Positions 47,058-61,200 are shown, counted from the first letter of the stretch. The stretch: DNA of 64,000 nt from Cucumis sativus (GCF_000004075.3 NC_026659.2:31700272-31764271), one strand, 5' to 3'. Made by a program: numbers and translations. Notes: generated by a model from the sequence alone, not told the origin.

Positions 47058-49778
47058 CTAACCAGACATGTAAGACATTGCCCGCCTGAATTCCAATGAT
47101 CCTAGAGCTGATTCTGGGAAATGATTTCTGCCCGGTACCCATAAATGTTTATTTCCCAGCATTACTTGTGGTTGGGAAACATTTGCACCGTCTTGGCCAG
47201 CAGTTGATGAAGAAGCTTCATTCTTCTTTTTTACAAATGCAAAGAATTCGGCAACTTGACGAGCATACCTTTAACAAGCCACATATACAGTGGATAAGAA
47301 TCAAATGGAACAAACATAACATCTCAATATCAACATTAGTACTGCAAAATGCAACATACCGTCTCTTAGCTTCAACATCTTTGCTGAAATCAATGTTTGG
47401 TTCACAATCAAGAACCAAGGCAGGCACCTGCTCCCCAGAAAATAGGATCAAAAGTTGGGGGAAAAAGAAAAACATAACCTACTTTAACCTGGATATAAAT
47501 TTTGAAATAGTGAAAATAGTGGGCCTTTTTTGTGGCAAATCACCTTCTGAATACTTCTATGCATATGGTCGCCCTCCAAGAAAAAGACACGGTCCCTGAT
47601 ATCAGGGTGTAAAGAATTGTCTTGATGTAATGGTAGCTTACTGACGGACAGAACCCCATGGTTACCACTTTGGAAAGGGAACAACCAGCTTTCATGCTTC
47701 TCGTGCAAGTCACGGAGATACTCTAAACTGACCCCACCTTCTTCAGCTCTCTTACGTAACTTCATTCTTTGATGACAAGTATCAGGGCTTGCTCTAAGAT
47801 AGATGAAACCATCAGGGACAAGCCCAGGCAAGGTTGACACAACTGGATCAAACCATGAGTCGTAGATGCTGATCTCCATCTCATTCATCCAATTTGCTTC
47901 ATGAACAGCCCTCACAAACACCTTCAATAGTGTCAATGAAACAAAAGCGTCATGCTTTAAATTAAAGTTAGGGTGCTTCTTCTTCTCAAATGAACAGTCA
48001 AGTAAGGACAAAGAAAGAAAAATGCAGGAGTATTTAGTTCATCATTGCCAGTCTCAATGTAACAAAAGAACTTACTCTAGAATAAATTGAAAACTCAGTA
48101 TTAGTGAATAATCATAAAGCTATGGCACAAGATATGATTGAATGTATGAGAATAAAAAAAAAGAATTACATATTAAATTTCTTACCATTCTATCGCTGAA
48201 AACGCTCCTTTCCATCAACCTGAGTGGCTTGATTCCACCAGATGACTCTCTCTCCTGCATAACCCTTGTGACAAATACATAATTCTGGAAAGTATATGCA
48301 TATCTCTGAGGCTGGGCATAAAAAGCATTTAGTATATTGAAGTGTTCAGGTCCTATATCCTGCCATTTGTCAATAGGCTCCGGAACCACTTCAACCAGGT
48401 CACGTAGTTCGAGAGTTTCATTAGCTATTCTTTGAAGGAATGTTGTCTTTCCAACACTAATATTTCCCTCAACACAGAATGTTAAACGTTTCTTCAGAGA
48501 TGACTTTGCATCTGAGTTTGAACTGTCCTCCGTCAACTCCTTATCTACACTGTCTTTTATATAACTGGTTATACTTTCAGCATGATTTCTGTGGATAATT
48601 CCAACAGAACTCTGTAAGAACTCAACCATCTTCGGGCTTGAATCACCAAAGAACTGCAAATAGGCAGAGAGTGCTTTTCATGACAGTTTAAGTAATGTTC
48701 TTCGAGCTATACAATTAGTTGCTCTCTAAGTACACGTTAATCAGCCAAACAAACATGGCTTTTCAGAAATTTAATTTGTGACATATACGAAACTGTTAAT
48801 TCATTATAGATGTATAAGAAACTGTTAATTCATTATAGATGTATAAGAAACTGTAACAATAGCAATCGCTAGCCTCTAAATAAGCACGCTTACACAGAAC
48901 ACTTTTGAGAATAGTACTTTAATCAACCAAAGACACTTCCACTCTTTCAAAAGTCATACCTAATTCAGCTTCAAAAGGAAACACAGTCAACCCCCAACGT
49001 TACTATACTTCTAGCATTACATGAAGCTAGAAGAAATTAACATCAGGCACAAAAATCTCGAAAACTATACTCATAAACGCAGTATTTAGAAGCGCAAGTG
49101 GGCAAAAAATTTCACCTTATCTTTATACAACTGCTTGAGCTCAGCCACCCCTGCAATCCCCTTCTCTACCAGCTTCTTCAAATTTCTTGGACCAACTCCT
49201 GGAATAGTCAACAAATCAGGATTACCAACCAACACGCCTCCACCAGCCAAACTCCGCTGCCTCCTAGTCGACTTCGACCCCTTTTCCTCTAAAACCTTCT
49301 CTCCTTCTTCATCATTATCACAGGAAAATCCATCTTCACCTCCACCATTATCACCAGATACACTCACTCGCGAGCTCTTCAACCCCTCACCAGAAGAAGA
49401 AAACAACCCATCAGAATCCGTGTGCAGCCACGCCGGGCGCAACCCATTTCGACCATCCTTGAACACAGCCCAGGCCCGCAACGCGGCAGGGGTATCAACG
49501 GCGCATCTGCACAAGTAGCAATTTCTTGAGGAATTAGCGGCGGAAAGGCGGGAAGAGACGGCAGCAGAAGAAGGGTTTCTGGAAAGAGACGGCGAGGTAA
49601 AGGGGGAGGGAGCGCCAGCGGTGTGAAATGGGGAAGCAGCAGACATTAAAAGGGGGTGTGGTGGTTTAAAGATGAAGGGGGTGGTGTTGGAAGGTAGAGA
49701 GGAAAAGGGTTTAACCGCAGTACAGAGAATGGGGACTGAGGAAGAAGAGGAAGGGTTTAATCGCAACAGCTTCTGCAT
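47058..49778 (-). CDS. dNK: Organelle-type deoxynucleoside kinase with HhH-like segment
   Basis: Five exons in transcript order (49778-49116, 48653-48186, 47921-47544, 47427-47360, 47268-47058) give 595 aa. The start is the first in-frame ATG (MQKLLRLNP). Residues 1-110 are Ser/Pro/Arg-rich, consistent with a plastid or mitochondrial transit peptide. Residues about 192-208, IPGVGPRNLKKLVEKGI, form a helix-hairpin-helix-like motif. The kinase domain starts near 275: P-loop GNISVGKTT (284-292), VPEPIDKWQ, the ERS motif in LMERSVFSDR, LRASPDTCHQRMKLRKRAEE (substrate and lid region) and LRDLHEKHESWL. This is the dCK/dGK/dNK family that phosphorylates deoxynucleosides for dNTP salvage; At1g72040 is the likely Arabidopsis counterpart, from memory. 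About 70 C-terminal residues after the kinase domain (KKKNEASSSTAGQ to RRAMSYMSG) have no assigned role. Confidence 0.9.
48789..48857. repeat. 29-bp tandem repeat in kinase intron 1
   Basis: The unit starts GAAACTGTTAATTCATTATA and spans 48789-48817 and 48818-48846, followed by a partial third copy. It lies in the first intron of the deoxynucleoside kinase gene and the two full copies are identical, so it is recent. Confidence 0.93.
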
Positions 49779-51681
49779 CTCTAGTAGTTGTTGAGGGCAT
49801 CTCAATGAGCAAGAAAGGTTTCAAAGAGTTGGAAGGGAAGAGAGAGGGACATTATAGAGAAACAAAGAGCGGGAAAGTGGGAGGTGAAGAATGGGGTTTC
49901 GATGGAAATGGAGAAACTGTAGAAGGAGGTTAAGGGTTTAAAGTTGCGGCCATGAGTGATGTGCCACTGCCACCCGTTGGCAGAGGGTTTTTGGTTTTCG
50001 TTGGTATTGACCTCAAATGAAATAACACAAGGCCGTATTTGTAATGGATTTTGTGGGGTTCATAAATGTATATTAGGAGTATGGCCAAAAGGGTAACCCC
50101 ATTTCTCAAATTATGATACACACTATAATAGTAATACTCTTCCCCCACAACCATCTCTACTAAATTATTAACAAACACACCTTCTACCACACTAATTTCA
50201 TCAATCCAATTCTTAAACTCAATTGGTTTAACTCTCTAACCAATTAAAACAATAAATACATTTACAAGCCACCCTTTAATGCTCTAAATTTGAATTTGAG
50301 ATTAAGTAACCAATAAATTTTACTTTAACATGTCTGTCTAGGCCTACAACAACTCTAAAATTGGATTATAGTGTTGGCCAAAAACCCTAGGTTAAATAAA
50401 AAAAAAGTTTCCAAATTTGTAAAACATCTCTCATTTTTTGTAGCGCTAGCACACAAAATAAAACAAAAATTCACTGTGATTATAATAAAGGAACATTGTG
50501 AAAAGAAAAACAAAGTTAGGATCATCTGTTTATCATTCTCGCTCTTGGAGATGTTCAACATCAATGACAATAAACTCATATTTTGAGTAAAAAAAACATT
50601 AAAGAAGGTTTATGTTCAAGCAATGTTTCGGTTATTTTTCTAGAGGTTCAACATTGGTCATTTTTCGTTTGTTTGACAAGAGTACATATACATTTGTAAA
50701 AGGTGATTTGTATGCTCCATTTTAACTTAAGTATATTATTTAGAGATTATTATACTACTAAAGTTCCAATAATTTATAAATAAAAGATTTGTAGCACAAG
50801 AAGGAACAAAGAAACCCATTACTAGTAGTTAAAAGCTTGTGGTTAGAATCATAATTTTTGTGGCTTAACTCGGGGATATTCAAATTTGATCATGAAAGTG
50901 AATCCATATTTTAAACAAAAAAAAAAAGTATACTTCAAAAGGTATTTTCCTCCCACTTTTCCTTTTGTCGTTCTTGAAAGGGACAACATTGGCCATTTTA
51001 GAGAATATTATCCATTGCATTTTAAGATTAACAACAAGAAACCACACACCGCAATGGTTCACTTAAATCATCGATGAAAATATAGGATCGTCAAATTTTA
51101 TTTTTTTACTATGGGGATCATGTACAAAACTTGATGAAAATTAACCAATATTTTCATTTTAACAAAAGAAACACATTCTAAAAGGTTTTTTCACTGTTTG
51201 CTTTTCTTTTATGTTAGCATATGCTTCGTTTGTTTTAAAGAGGTCTCGTCAGACAGTCGAAAGATCTCTTGACAAAAAGAAAAGGGAAAGGGAAAAGATA
51301 AAGAAGAAAATGAAAAGACAAAAATGGGCACATTTGTTGTATAGTATGGAAAGAAGGAAAGGGGTAGTTGGGAGTATTGATATATTTAATAAATAAGGGA
51401 TATGATATAGTGTTAATGGTTAATGCAAAATGAGATTATGAGGGGAATTAAATGATGTATGTTTGTTATGCATTCCACGATTTTATTGTTTAAGGTAACA
51501 AAGGTAATGAACATTAATAATATATATCAAAAATCATCCACTTTCATTCTTCTAATTTCTCCCACATTTTTCATATTTTTCACCTTCTCCATCCAAAACT
51601 CCTCATTTACCCCTTTTTTTTTTCTGCATTAAAACAACATTTATCATTCTCGTGCCTCCTTAACAACTCTGGAAAAAACTT
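49779..51681. other. Upstream region of deoxynucleoside kinase gene
   Basis: The first ~200 bp probably hold the leader and promoter. The rest is AT-rich with no supportable gene; short frames at 50371-51077 are low-complexity and overlap on both strands. Confidence 0.6.
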
Positions 51682-51843
51682 TAGAGGGTAAGAATATATG
51701 TTGAATCTGAATAATCTCAACTACCCAATTCATATTATAAGAGTTGGATTGAATTAAAAAAATTGAACTTTTTTATGTTGGGTTGGGTTGAGTCTCACGT
51801 TGAAGGGTTTAAAAATTTAACTCAACTTAACCCAACCCAAAAT

Positions 51844-51886
<43 letters not shown>

Positions 51887-52257
51887 GTTTAATAAAATAA
51901 AATCTAAAAATTAGGTCTTCCTCCCTCTTCATCCCCTCGCGTGCACCGCTTACCCTTCTTCACTATTTTCGATTCTTCTCTTTCATCTCACCTCAGTCTT
52001 CGGGCTTATTCCTCACAATCACACCGTCCATCTTCGTTTCTACGGTCAGTCTCCTTCATTTCCACCTTGCACTGTCCACCTCCGTTTCCGACGGCGAGTC
52101 TCCTCTCTCATTAGTTTCCACCTCGCGTCGTTAGATCTCATCTCCGGTCATCCCGACAACCCAACCCAACTCTACTAAATTCATATTATTTGGGTTGCTA
52201 ACTGAAAATATGAGTTGAGTTGAGAATGTTTACGAAGTCAATCCGATTACACCCCTA
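51682..52257. mobile_element. Candidate hAT-like MITE
   Basis: The right end reads GATTACACCCCTA; its reverse complement TAGGGGTGTAATC is the kind of terminal sequence common in plant hAT-type elements. The left end TAGAGGGTAAGA is a diverged partner. Inside, inverted segments pair: CTCAACTACCCAATTCATAT (from 51717) with ATATGAGTTGAGTTGAG near 52208, and TTGGGTTGGGTTGAGT (51778) with AACCCAACCCAACTC (52158). The middle holds a TA microsatellite and a C-rich segment (51915-52140) unlike the flanks. No transposase frame is present, so it would be non-autonomous. I could not confirm an 8-bp target duplication. Confidence 0.5.
51849..51882. repeat. (TA)n microsatellite inside candidate MITE
   Basis: A pure TA tract of about 17 units within the candidate transposable element. 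Confidence 0.95.
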
Positions 52258-55200
52258 ATTTGAAGAGAAAAGAATAAAACAAAGATACTGAATAGTCAAT
52301 AAACTTAAGGGATTAGTTATTTACGTTCGAATATAGATAACATATTCAAAGAATTCCAACGAAGTATATGAAAGATTAAAATTGTTGTAAGAAAGAATCG
52401 AAAAACTTTATAGTTTTCAAAAGGTACACCTATTATGTGAGGCTTGAGAAAAGAACTAATAATACAACTTTCATTTACAAAAAAAGAAAGTTTGAAAGAA
52501 GAAAAAAAACATTAAAAGCTTAAATGAGAGGACGTGAAAATTGAAATATAAATTTGAAAATAATTAGCAAAAATCATAAAAATGGTGATTTTTAAAATTA
52601 AATATAAGTCAAATGATTATGGATCAATATTTTAAAATCAAAGAGTATAGTTACAAATGAATTAAGCGGTATGATTAAAATAAAATTACTTTCTTATTGT
52701 TTGAACGTTTATGTTCACGTAGTTTTCGGAGAAACATGAATTTGTGTTAACATTGATTTTGAAGTAATATAGTTTCATCCTTAATATTTGATCCTCTTAT
52801 ATTTTCTCTAAAAGAAAATAAACTTTATTTTTTAAATTTGTTCGACTTCTTATTGATCTTTGAGTTTAATCATCTTCTTTCATCGGTTGTTGGCTTGTTG
52901 ATCTGTTAGAGAATTGACCTATCCAGTCTTTAGGTTCGATGATTATTGTTTAGATGTTCAAAGTTCAAGTGTTGAATGATCTTAAGAGTTGTTAATGGCT
53001 ATCACCTCTTTTGCTCTGCTTCTTCCTTTATCCACTCCAAAAGAAGGGGTAAGGCCGACTTTAAATGGGCTTAGGCCCAAGGGCTTTATTGGGCTTAGGC
53101 TTTTGTTTGTACACAATGTCTTCTTGGCCCTAAATTTTTACCATGGGTCTTACCCTACTTTTAACCCACTCAACCCAATTCATGGGCCCTTTCCTGACGT
53201 GACAAGAATTTAATTTCATACAAGAATTTGATTGATTGATTAATTTATTTATTTTGTAAAACATACAACTTGATTATAAAAATGATTGGGAATTGTATGG
53301 GCCAAGGAGACGAGAAACATTGGGTTATAATATGCATCAAGTTTTTGAAAGTTTCATTACCCATTTAGACTTTGGAGTAGGCCATGCCCTCTTGAGATCT
53401 CAACACATTATATTACTTTAGCTCAACAAATAAGACCTAATTAAACTATTCATTTGCAAAATTTCATCTATAAATTATGCGGTTGAAAGAAGAAAATAAT
53501 CAATATCTTAAAAGGGGAAGTTTTTGTTTGTTCAACCATTGTTAGGCCGGATTGGAAAATCAATACATTCATTAAAATCTTAGATAATAATTGTGTCGTA
53601 TTGATCAAGTTATACAATGACTTGATAAAATGTGTTGTTTAAGTATAAACATATCACAGTATTAAAATAAAATTTTGAAGAAAAAAAAAAAAGCCCTATT
53701 GGTATTGGAGGGGGGAGTAAAGGAAAGATAAAAGTAAATTAAAAAGAGGTTTGGTATGGGAAAGTAATAAGATACAATAATCAAATAATGGAATTAATGT
53801 GAGCAAAATATGGTGATGGCATGTGACAAAAAGATATATTAAGATAAGGTATTAGGTGAAGTTTGCACACAAACTAAATTAAATTAACTTCCCTCAATTT
53901 GGGCATTTTTTTCATCCAAAAAAAGTTTTAATTATTTATCTCATCATTCTATATTAATTAACCTAATTTATAATTGCCTACCTAAGCAATAATCACAACA
54001 ACACACACATTACTTTAATACTTCAAAACTTCAAAACTTCAAAACTTCATTACTTTATTTCATTTTATGCTTAATATAAACTATTTGATAAATAATAGGT
54101 AGATGGTTAGAAGTCTTGATGGAGTTTTTAATTAAATTAATAAACTTGTACATACGTTGTGTTGTGTTTAAAGAATACAATAATATTTAGAAGTCTCCAA
54201 AACTATCAAACAATTATTAATGAGACGTGAGACTTGGAAATTCGAGACTTAAAATAATACATTATATATATGATTAAATAATTGAAATAATTGATGGTAT
54301 GATACAATGAAAAGTATATAATAAAATTAGAGTGAAGAAAGAAGAAAAAAAGTGTAGCAATCTTGAGAAGGAAGGAGCCAAGAAAATTAGGTAGGAAATA
54401 ACGTGGGAATGGCGTGGATTAATTGGAATTCCTTCCACATAACCAATTTCTTAATTACCTCTAAAATCAATATATATATATAATTAATCCTAAAAAAGAT
54501 AATTAAAAAAATGGTTTAAAGTTGTTCTTAATTACCTATAAAATCAATATTCATAATTAAATTAAATGAGAGGTTATGTGAATAATGGGAAAGGGCCAAA
54601 GGGGGGGTGGAAACTGGAAAGATAAGGCCAATCTTTAAAAGACATTGAATAATAATGGAGAAAAGGATAGAAAGAAGCAAACAAAAGAAAGAAAGAAAGA
54701 AAAGTAGAGGCCAAAGATTTTAATGAAAAAGTGGAATAGGTAGTTGATGCTTTTAACATCATATCCCTACCAACTTTCACCCACCAATATTACTTCTCAC
54801 ATTTTGTTGTGGATTATGACTATATCATTTCATATATCCAATTAAAACACATAACAAATCAAACCCTAATCTACTACTCATCATCTTCACATAAAAACTT
54901 TCTCACTCTCTTCCCCCATCTCTCCAGATAAACTTCTATATATGTTTAGATAAAATTAATCATATATATATATATTACTTTGGTTGAAGCTTAAAGTTGG
55001 CACATGTGAATGAAGAAACACACACCGTCTAACATATAGCATATAACATATATAAAGATTATAAGTTTATATATATATATAGTTGACATAAAAACATAAA
55101 ATAATTGAATTGTTTAGACTATACGAACACCTCACCTCAATTAATGTAACTTCTCTTATTTAAAAATATGTAGATAGCTAAGTTATGAGATGAGTAATAA

Positions 55201-58200
55201 TATATAGGTGTGGCATATCTTATTTGTTTTCCCACTTTTCCCCTCTTAGTCATATGGTCATGGTCATGGTTGGTTGCATATTAGGTGTGTTCATCTTTTT
55301 TTTTTCTTTTTCAAAACCCTCTCTTCCTTCCTTTTATCTTTTTAATTCATTTGCCTTAGCCGACCATATCTTATAATTATTTTTTACATTCATATAATCT
55401 ATATAGACTATAATATTAAAGTTGATGAACTCTTTTTTACCCGAACCATTACTTTTTATATATACATTAGTTGAGAGTTATGTCATTAATATTTTTATTG
55501 AAAGATTATTAACATATTCTTAATGTAATGTGTTTTGTATAACTTTTTAAGTAATATGCTAAAAAGTATTAGTTATTCTAATTGCAATTAGTACTTTCAA
55601 AAACACAACATTGGTTTAGTCATATTTTCTACTTTTTAGTAAAAGAATTGTCACATTGTAAAGCTTGTTTTTTTCTTTTTAAATATTCGTAAACAACTTG
55701 GCATAAATTCATGTTATTCTTTTTCTCTTATGATAGAGATATTAGCAAACTTTAAAAGAAGAATAAGAATAATAATGAATTGCTTTAAGAGTCTAATGAC
55801 TAAATTGATACTTAAGAAATAAAAATAAAAAAGTAAATCACATGGTTTCTTTTTTTTATTTTTTATTTTATTGAACATACTATTGCCTATTTTTAGAAAG
55901 TTATATATGAAGAATCACTTTTCTTAACTTGACCTTAATTTACAAAATTGGAGAGCACACACACATATATATCTTTCAAATATTTGAAAATGCTCATATA
56001 AAATTTTGATTTGTGTAATTCTTGACTCTGTTTAATTTTAGAATATGTAATTTCAAAATATTTTGTTTTTTTTATTAATAAATAATAATAAAATTTAAAT
56101 ACTGTTTTAGTGTCTATATTTTCAATTTTAACTCAATATTTTGCTATATTTAAGTTTCACTCCATTTTTATTTCATTTTAAAAGAAATAAAGATAATAAT
56201 CACTAACCTTCGAAGACAATGTCATGAGAAGATAAAATAAAATTCGATCAAAATAGTAATAACGTGATAATTAATAATAATTTTCATGCAAGAAAAAAAG
56301 TATTTCGATATTCTTATAAAATTTCTATGGATGATTTATAGATAATATATTTTCAAGTAAATAGTTTTTGGAGTGTATTTTAAACCTATTTTATCAAAAG
56401 AGTTTAAATAAAAATACGTCAATTCTTTTTTTAAAAAGTTACTAAGTCAATCAAGAGGAAGAATATTTCCTTTCCTTTGTATGTAATGTAACTCGAAAAA
56501 AAGTATGTAATATCATAAGGATAGGGAATGGATTGTTTTGATTGTGTTGTAGAGATTGATGGTGGTGTTACTTTTATGGAATGTGTAGAGATCAACCAAT
56601 AATGTTCTTATTCCCAATACAATTTATATAATGAAAACTATGGTAAAGTGTGTAAGAAAAGAATGGGTATACACACTTTGTACTATCATCAGATTCTCTA
56701 AATATACATCATCTGGCCTCTAAACACAATTTCAACCCAACATATATATATAAATGGAGTTTTGGGTGAAATCGAATAATGATAATAATAGAAAAGTATA
56801 ATAAATATGAAATCTATAGTAAATCTCACTAAAATTTTCACACAAGTCTAAATAAATTTAAAAATTTAAGTAAAATCGTGAATCCATATACAATTTCATA
56901 CTTAAGTTGTACATCGAATCGAGTATACGACTTTACATGTTCTAACAGAGCTGGACATGTAGATTGTAATTGGATCAAAGGAAGTCATGTATTGAATGTA
57001 TTGAATATACGAATTTAGTACAAACCAAAACCAGGTGTTTCATCATTTTTTTTAAACTTTATTCATCCTCGTAATATTGTAATATATATATATATATATA
57101 TATTTGGTTTTGGAAGATAATAGAGGTGAAGAAAATGAATGAATGATTTCAGAGGAGAGAGATGGTAGGGGAGAGTTGTGTTTAGGTGAGCAGAATCTGA
57201 AATTCCATACCCATTTATTAATGTGTAGAATCCCATACCCTGAACTCATGAACTGTAACTGCACATGTCATATCATCACTTCTAATAATTCCTTTAATTT
57301 TTTGTATGATTCCTCTTTTCTTATATATTTTCTCCACCTATATGTGTGTGTATATATATATAGATATAATATATAATATCATATATATATATGTATATAG
57401 TCTATCCCTAATCCCCCACCAGTCCCCAGTCACCAGTCACGTAGCAGTCACCAGTCACCACCCCCTAACTCCTAAGTCTATCTAATACCTTTTAAACTAA
57501 CCAACTGTTTTCTACTTTTCAATTATTTTTCCAATCACTCATTGCCTTACCTAACTCCAAACACATCACATGTTCTCTTTCTCTCTTCCAATCACATTCA
57601 GATGCTCCCTTTTTTCCTCTTTCTCCTTCCTTCCTCTCAGCCCTCCTCATCAATCATATATATCTTTTCTTTTTCTTTACCTACCTATCCTCTCCTCTAT
57701 TTAACTTTCATCCACCTATATGTTTCTAACTTTTTTTATTCTATTCATATTTTCTTCCTTCTCTTTTTATTAGACTGAGATATTGACATCTACCATCACA
57801 ACTAATTTGGATAAACTTATGATCTTGTTATATATATTAGCTTCATTCACAAAAGTTTGTTATTCATTACACATGCATCAATTGAACTAGGGATATATGA
57901 TAAATCTTAAACCTAAGTTATGAAACTTTATTGTAGTTCGACACGTAGATGTGTAAAATATTTGAATCTAAAGTAGCTATGCTAACCGGCTTAGTTATGT
58001 TTTAGATTTTAAACAAGTTTAAAAACATATTAAGGCTTTAAATATGAAGGCGTATAATTTAACTCTTATATATAACTATATTATTGAATATATGTGTAAT
58101 ACTATGGTATTTGATAAAATTTGAATATTAAGTTAATCTTCCTGATTGTGGTGATTAATATATTAGCCACTAATTTTGACACACCATCCAAGCTATATAT

Positions 58201-61200
58201 ATATATATATATGTATGAAGAAGAAGAAAATGCTAGGTGATGAGAAAATGAATATTTTCATTTTACACACAATTAGGTTGTATCATGTGATTGACACCTT
58301 GGGCACATAGCCCCATAATTAAGTATATAATATATTTAATGTCTTAGTTGTCAGCAAAATAACCTAATCTTGATATTTTGTTAGCTAAATTTGAATTTAT
58401 GGTATAAATATATGTATAATCCCTCTAATTTAATTAATCTAAGTTACGTTTATCATTTGGTTAACTTGATTAAAACACATGTGTATTTGTTTTGACAAGT
58501 TTTGTGTTTTATTTTCTCGTTATATGAATTATCTTTTTTATGACCAAAATTGATATATACACCAAAATGGCATATGATAATTGTTCAATCAAATGGTAAA
58601 GATATAATATCTAATTAAGTCATAATAAATAATTTATTAAGAAAATTCTCTACAGTGTCAAACATGGATTTGGGAATTAAGGGGTAATTAAGAACAATAT
58701 TTGCATGTTTGACTTCTAAATTATATATTTAATGTTTAATTTAAGAGGAAGTTAATTGCAGTGCTTAAACAAGTAAACATATGTGGGTGAATTTCTAAGT
58801 TGTAATTATAATTAGAATAAAAAACGATGGTAATTAAGCTTTTAAGAATATGAACTAAAATCAATTACTAAGTCGTGAGGGAATATACAAACAACATTTT
58901 AAATGCCAATGTTGAACGTAATATTAATATATATTTAATATCTCAATTTTATAAAAATATGAATAAAATATTAAGGTGGATGATTAATATTTTTAGAAAA
59001 CATTTTAAACATTTAAAAAATTATCTTAAAAATGTCTAAATTGAACACAAATAACCCTTTCACTTTTTTAAAATAAGTTCAAACTTTAAACTATATTACT
59101 TAGAAAACTTTTAGTATTATAAATATTAATCCATCTCTTATGATAATGTTAAATTCATGAACACATAGAAATATTTATGAAAATTTTAGGCATATTAAAT
59201 AACACTTTTTCAATTTGTTTTGAATTTGATTTGATTTCTTGGTTGAAAGGATATATACAATTTCTTACTAAAAATTTCATTTATTATTCACTTTCTATAT
59301 CTTTAGTGTTAATATCTTATAATTAAATTAAAATGATTAAAAGAATTGATTATGATCACTATATTTTAAGTTTTCAATTTCACAATTATTTTAAATTCAT
59401 TAATACTCAATAATAAGGAGAATAACTTTTATAACATCATCCATGCATATGCAAGAGATAATTATATGGATCCAATTTGATTGTAGTTGAAGCTCAATCA
59501 CACCAAACATATAATTATGAACATTATTATTGGAGGAATGAAAGAAGAGAGGAATATCATGTGAGAAGTAAAACGTCTCTCCCCCTAACATTGATGTAAG
59601 TACATAATTAACATATAAAACCAAGATAATAATAGGTAGATCGATGTAATATATATATATACAAATTAAATCATAAAACAAATTAAAATTAAAACCCCTA
59701 TGGCTCCCTTCTAATTAACCCAAACACCCAACTAATTAAATATAATTCTTTTAAGCAATTAACTAATATTATACCATAAGCCCCATGATCATGTGCTACT
59801 ATTGCTTTGGAAATTATTGAAAAAAGAATTGGATGTTTAAAATAAATATAATGATTCTAAATTGAGAAGGGGTTAGTATGAAAGATAATGAGAGAGCCGT
59901 AGAGATGAGCAAAGTGTATATATATTATTATATCACTGAATCTTCATATTTACAACTCTTTCGTTTTACAAACATTATTATATACATGTTTGAAATTAAA
60001 GATGTGGTTATTGGTGTATCTATGTTGTGCATTGAATATGATGAAATGTGATAATAGTTGAAACAAAGGGGTGAATGAATTACACACATTATCAAAAGTC
60101 ATGTGCTAATAAATTTAGTAAGCCCCACTCCCACTTGTGCAACTGTCTCATATTATTATTCAAACCCCAGACTTCTTCAATTCTCCTCTTCCAGATTAGC
60201 ATTATGACGAACCTCACACCCCTTCATGTAACTTAGAAGACACCATCAACTGAAATATCTATACCCTTCTCTTTTACACTTTTACCTCATTCCAAAATAA
60301 GATCATTACCCTAAACATATACGTACCTAATTAATCTATTTTTATGCATTTTAAACTATATATCTATATATATATAGTTATTGGGTTGGGAATTGACACT
60401 TTCCATATTACCAAATTCTTTCCACCAAACTTTGTGTTGCAAGAGAAGAAAGCCACCCAAAATACTCTTCTTCTTCTTCTTCTTCTTTTTTAATCTCACT
60501 CTTCCTAAATAAAGAAATTTATAAGAAAACTTCTGTCAATTCATAACATGGAGCCATGTTTTGACCTTTTTCATGTTCATGAACAACTCTTCTAATAACA
60601 ATTTATATAGTCTTCCAAAATAAAACGTTTTCATGTCAAAATGAAAATTATAGTAAAGAAAATAAAAGGAAAAAAAAACAAGCAAACCCAATTGGATGGA
60701 AATCAAAAGACTTATCAAATTGAAAAGTTTAAGATACAAACTCTCTTATTAGACGCCTCTTTTTTAATTGAGTTGGTATCGTAGATAACTTTTCCACCTC
60801 AAACTTTTTTGACATTTTTGACATCTTTAAGAGGTAAGAGTCATCATAAATTACTATTTAGTTTCGTCACATTATCAAATTGAACATAAGTAAAAATGGG
60901 TAGAAAGAAGTGAAAGGGAGAAGATGATGATCAAATTTAGAGATGAATCATTGTTTTTAGTAACAACAAGAGGATATGCAAATGGGGATTTAGACATTAG
61001 GTTTAGATATAATAATGGAAAATGACCCAAAGTTAATTAATAAGTATTAATTCATTTTTTTGGTTTTGGGTTGTGAGTTTTGAGTGAATAAAATGTTGTC
61101 AATCTACAATAGATCTATTATATCTATATCTACATTAACAATAATTAATCATTTTGGTATTGCAAGTGGGGGAGATTTAGATTTCATATTATTCTCTCCC

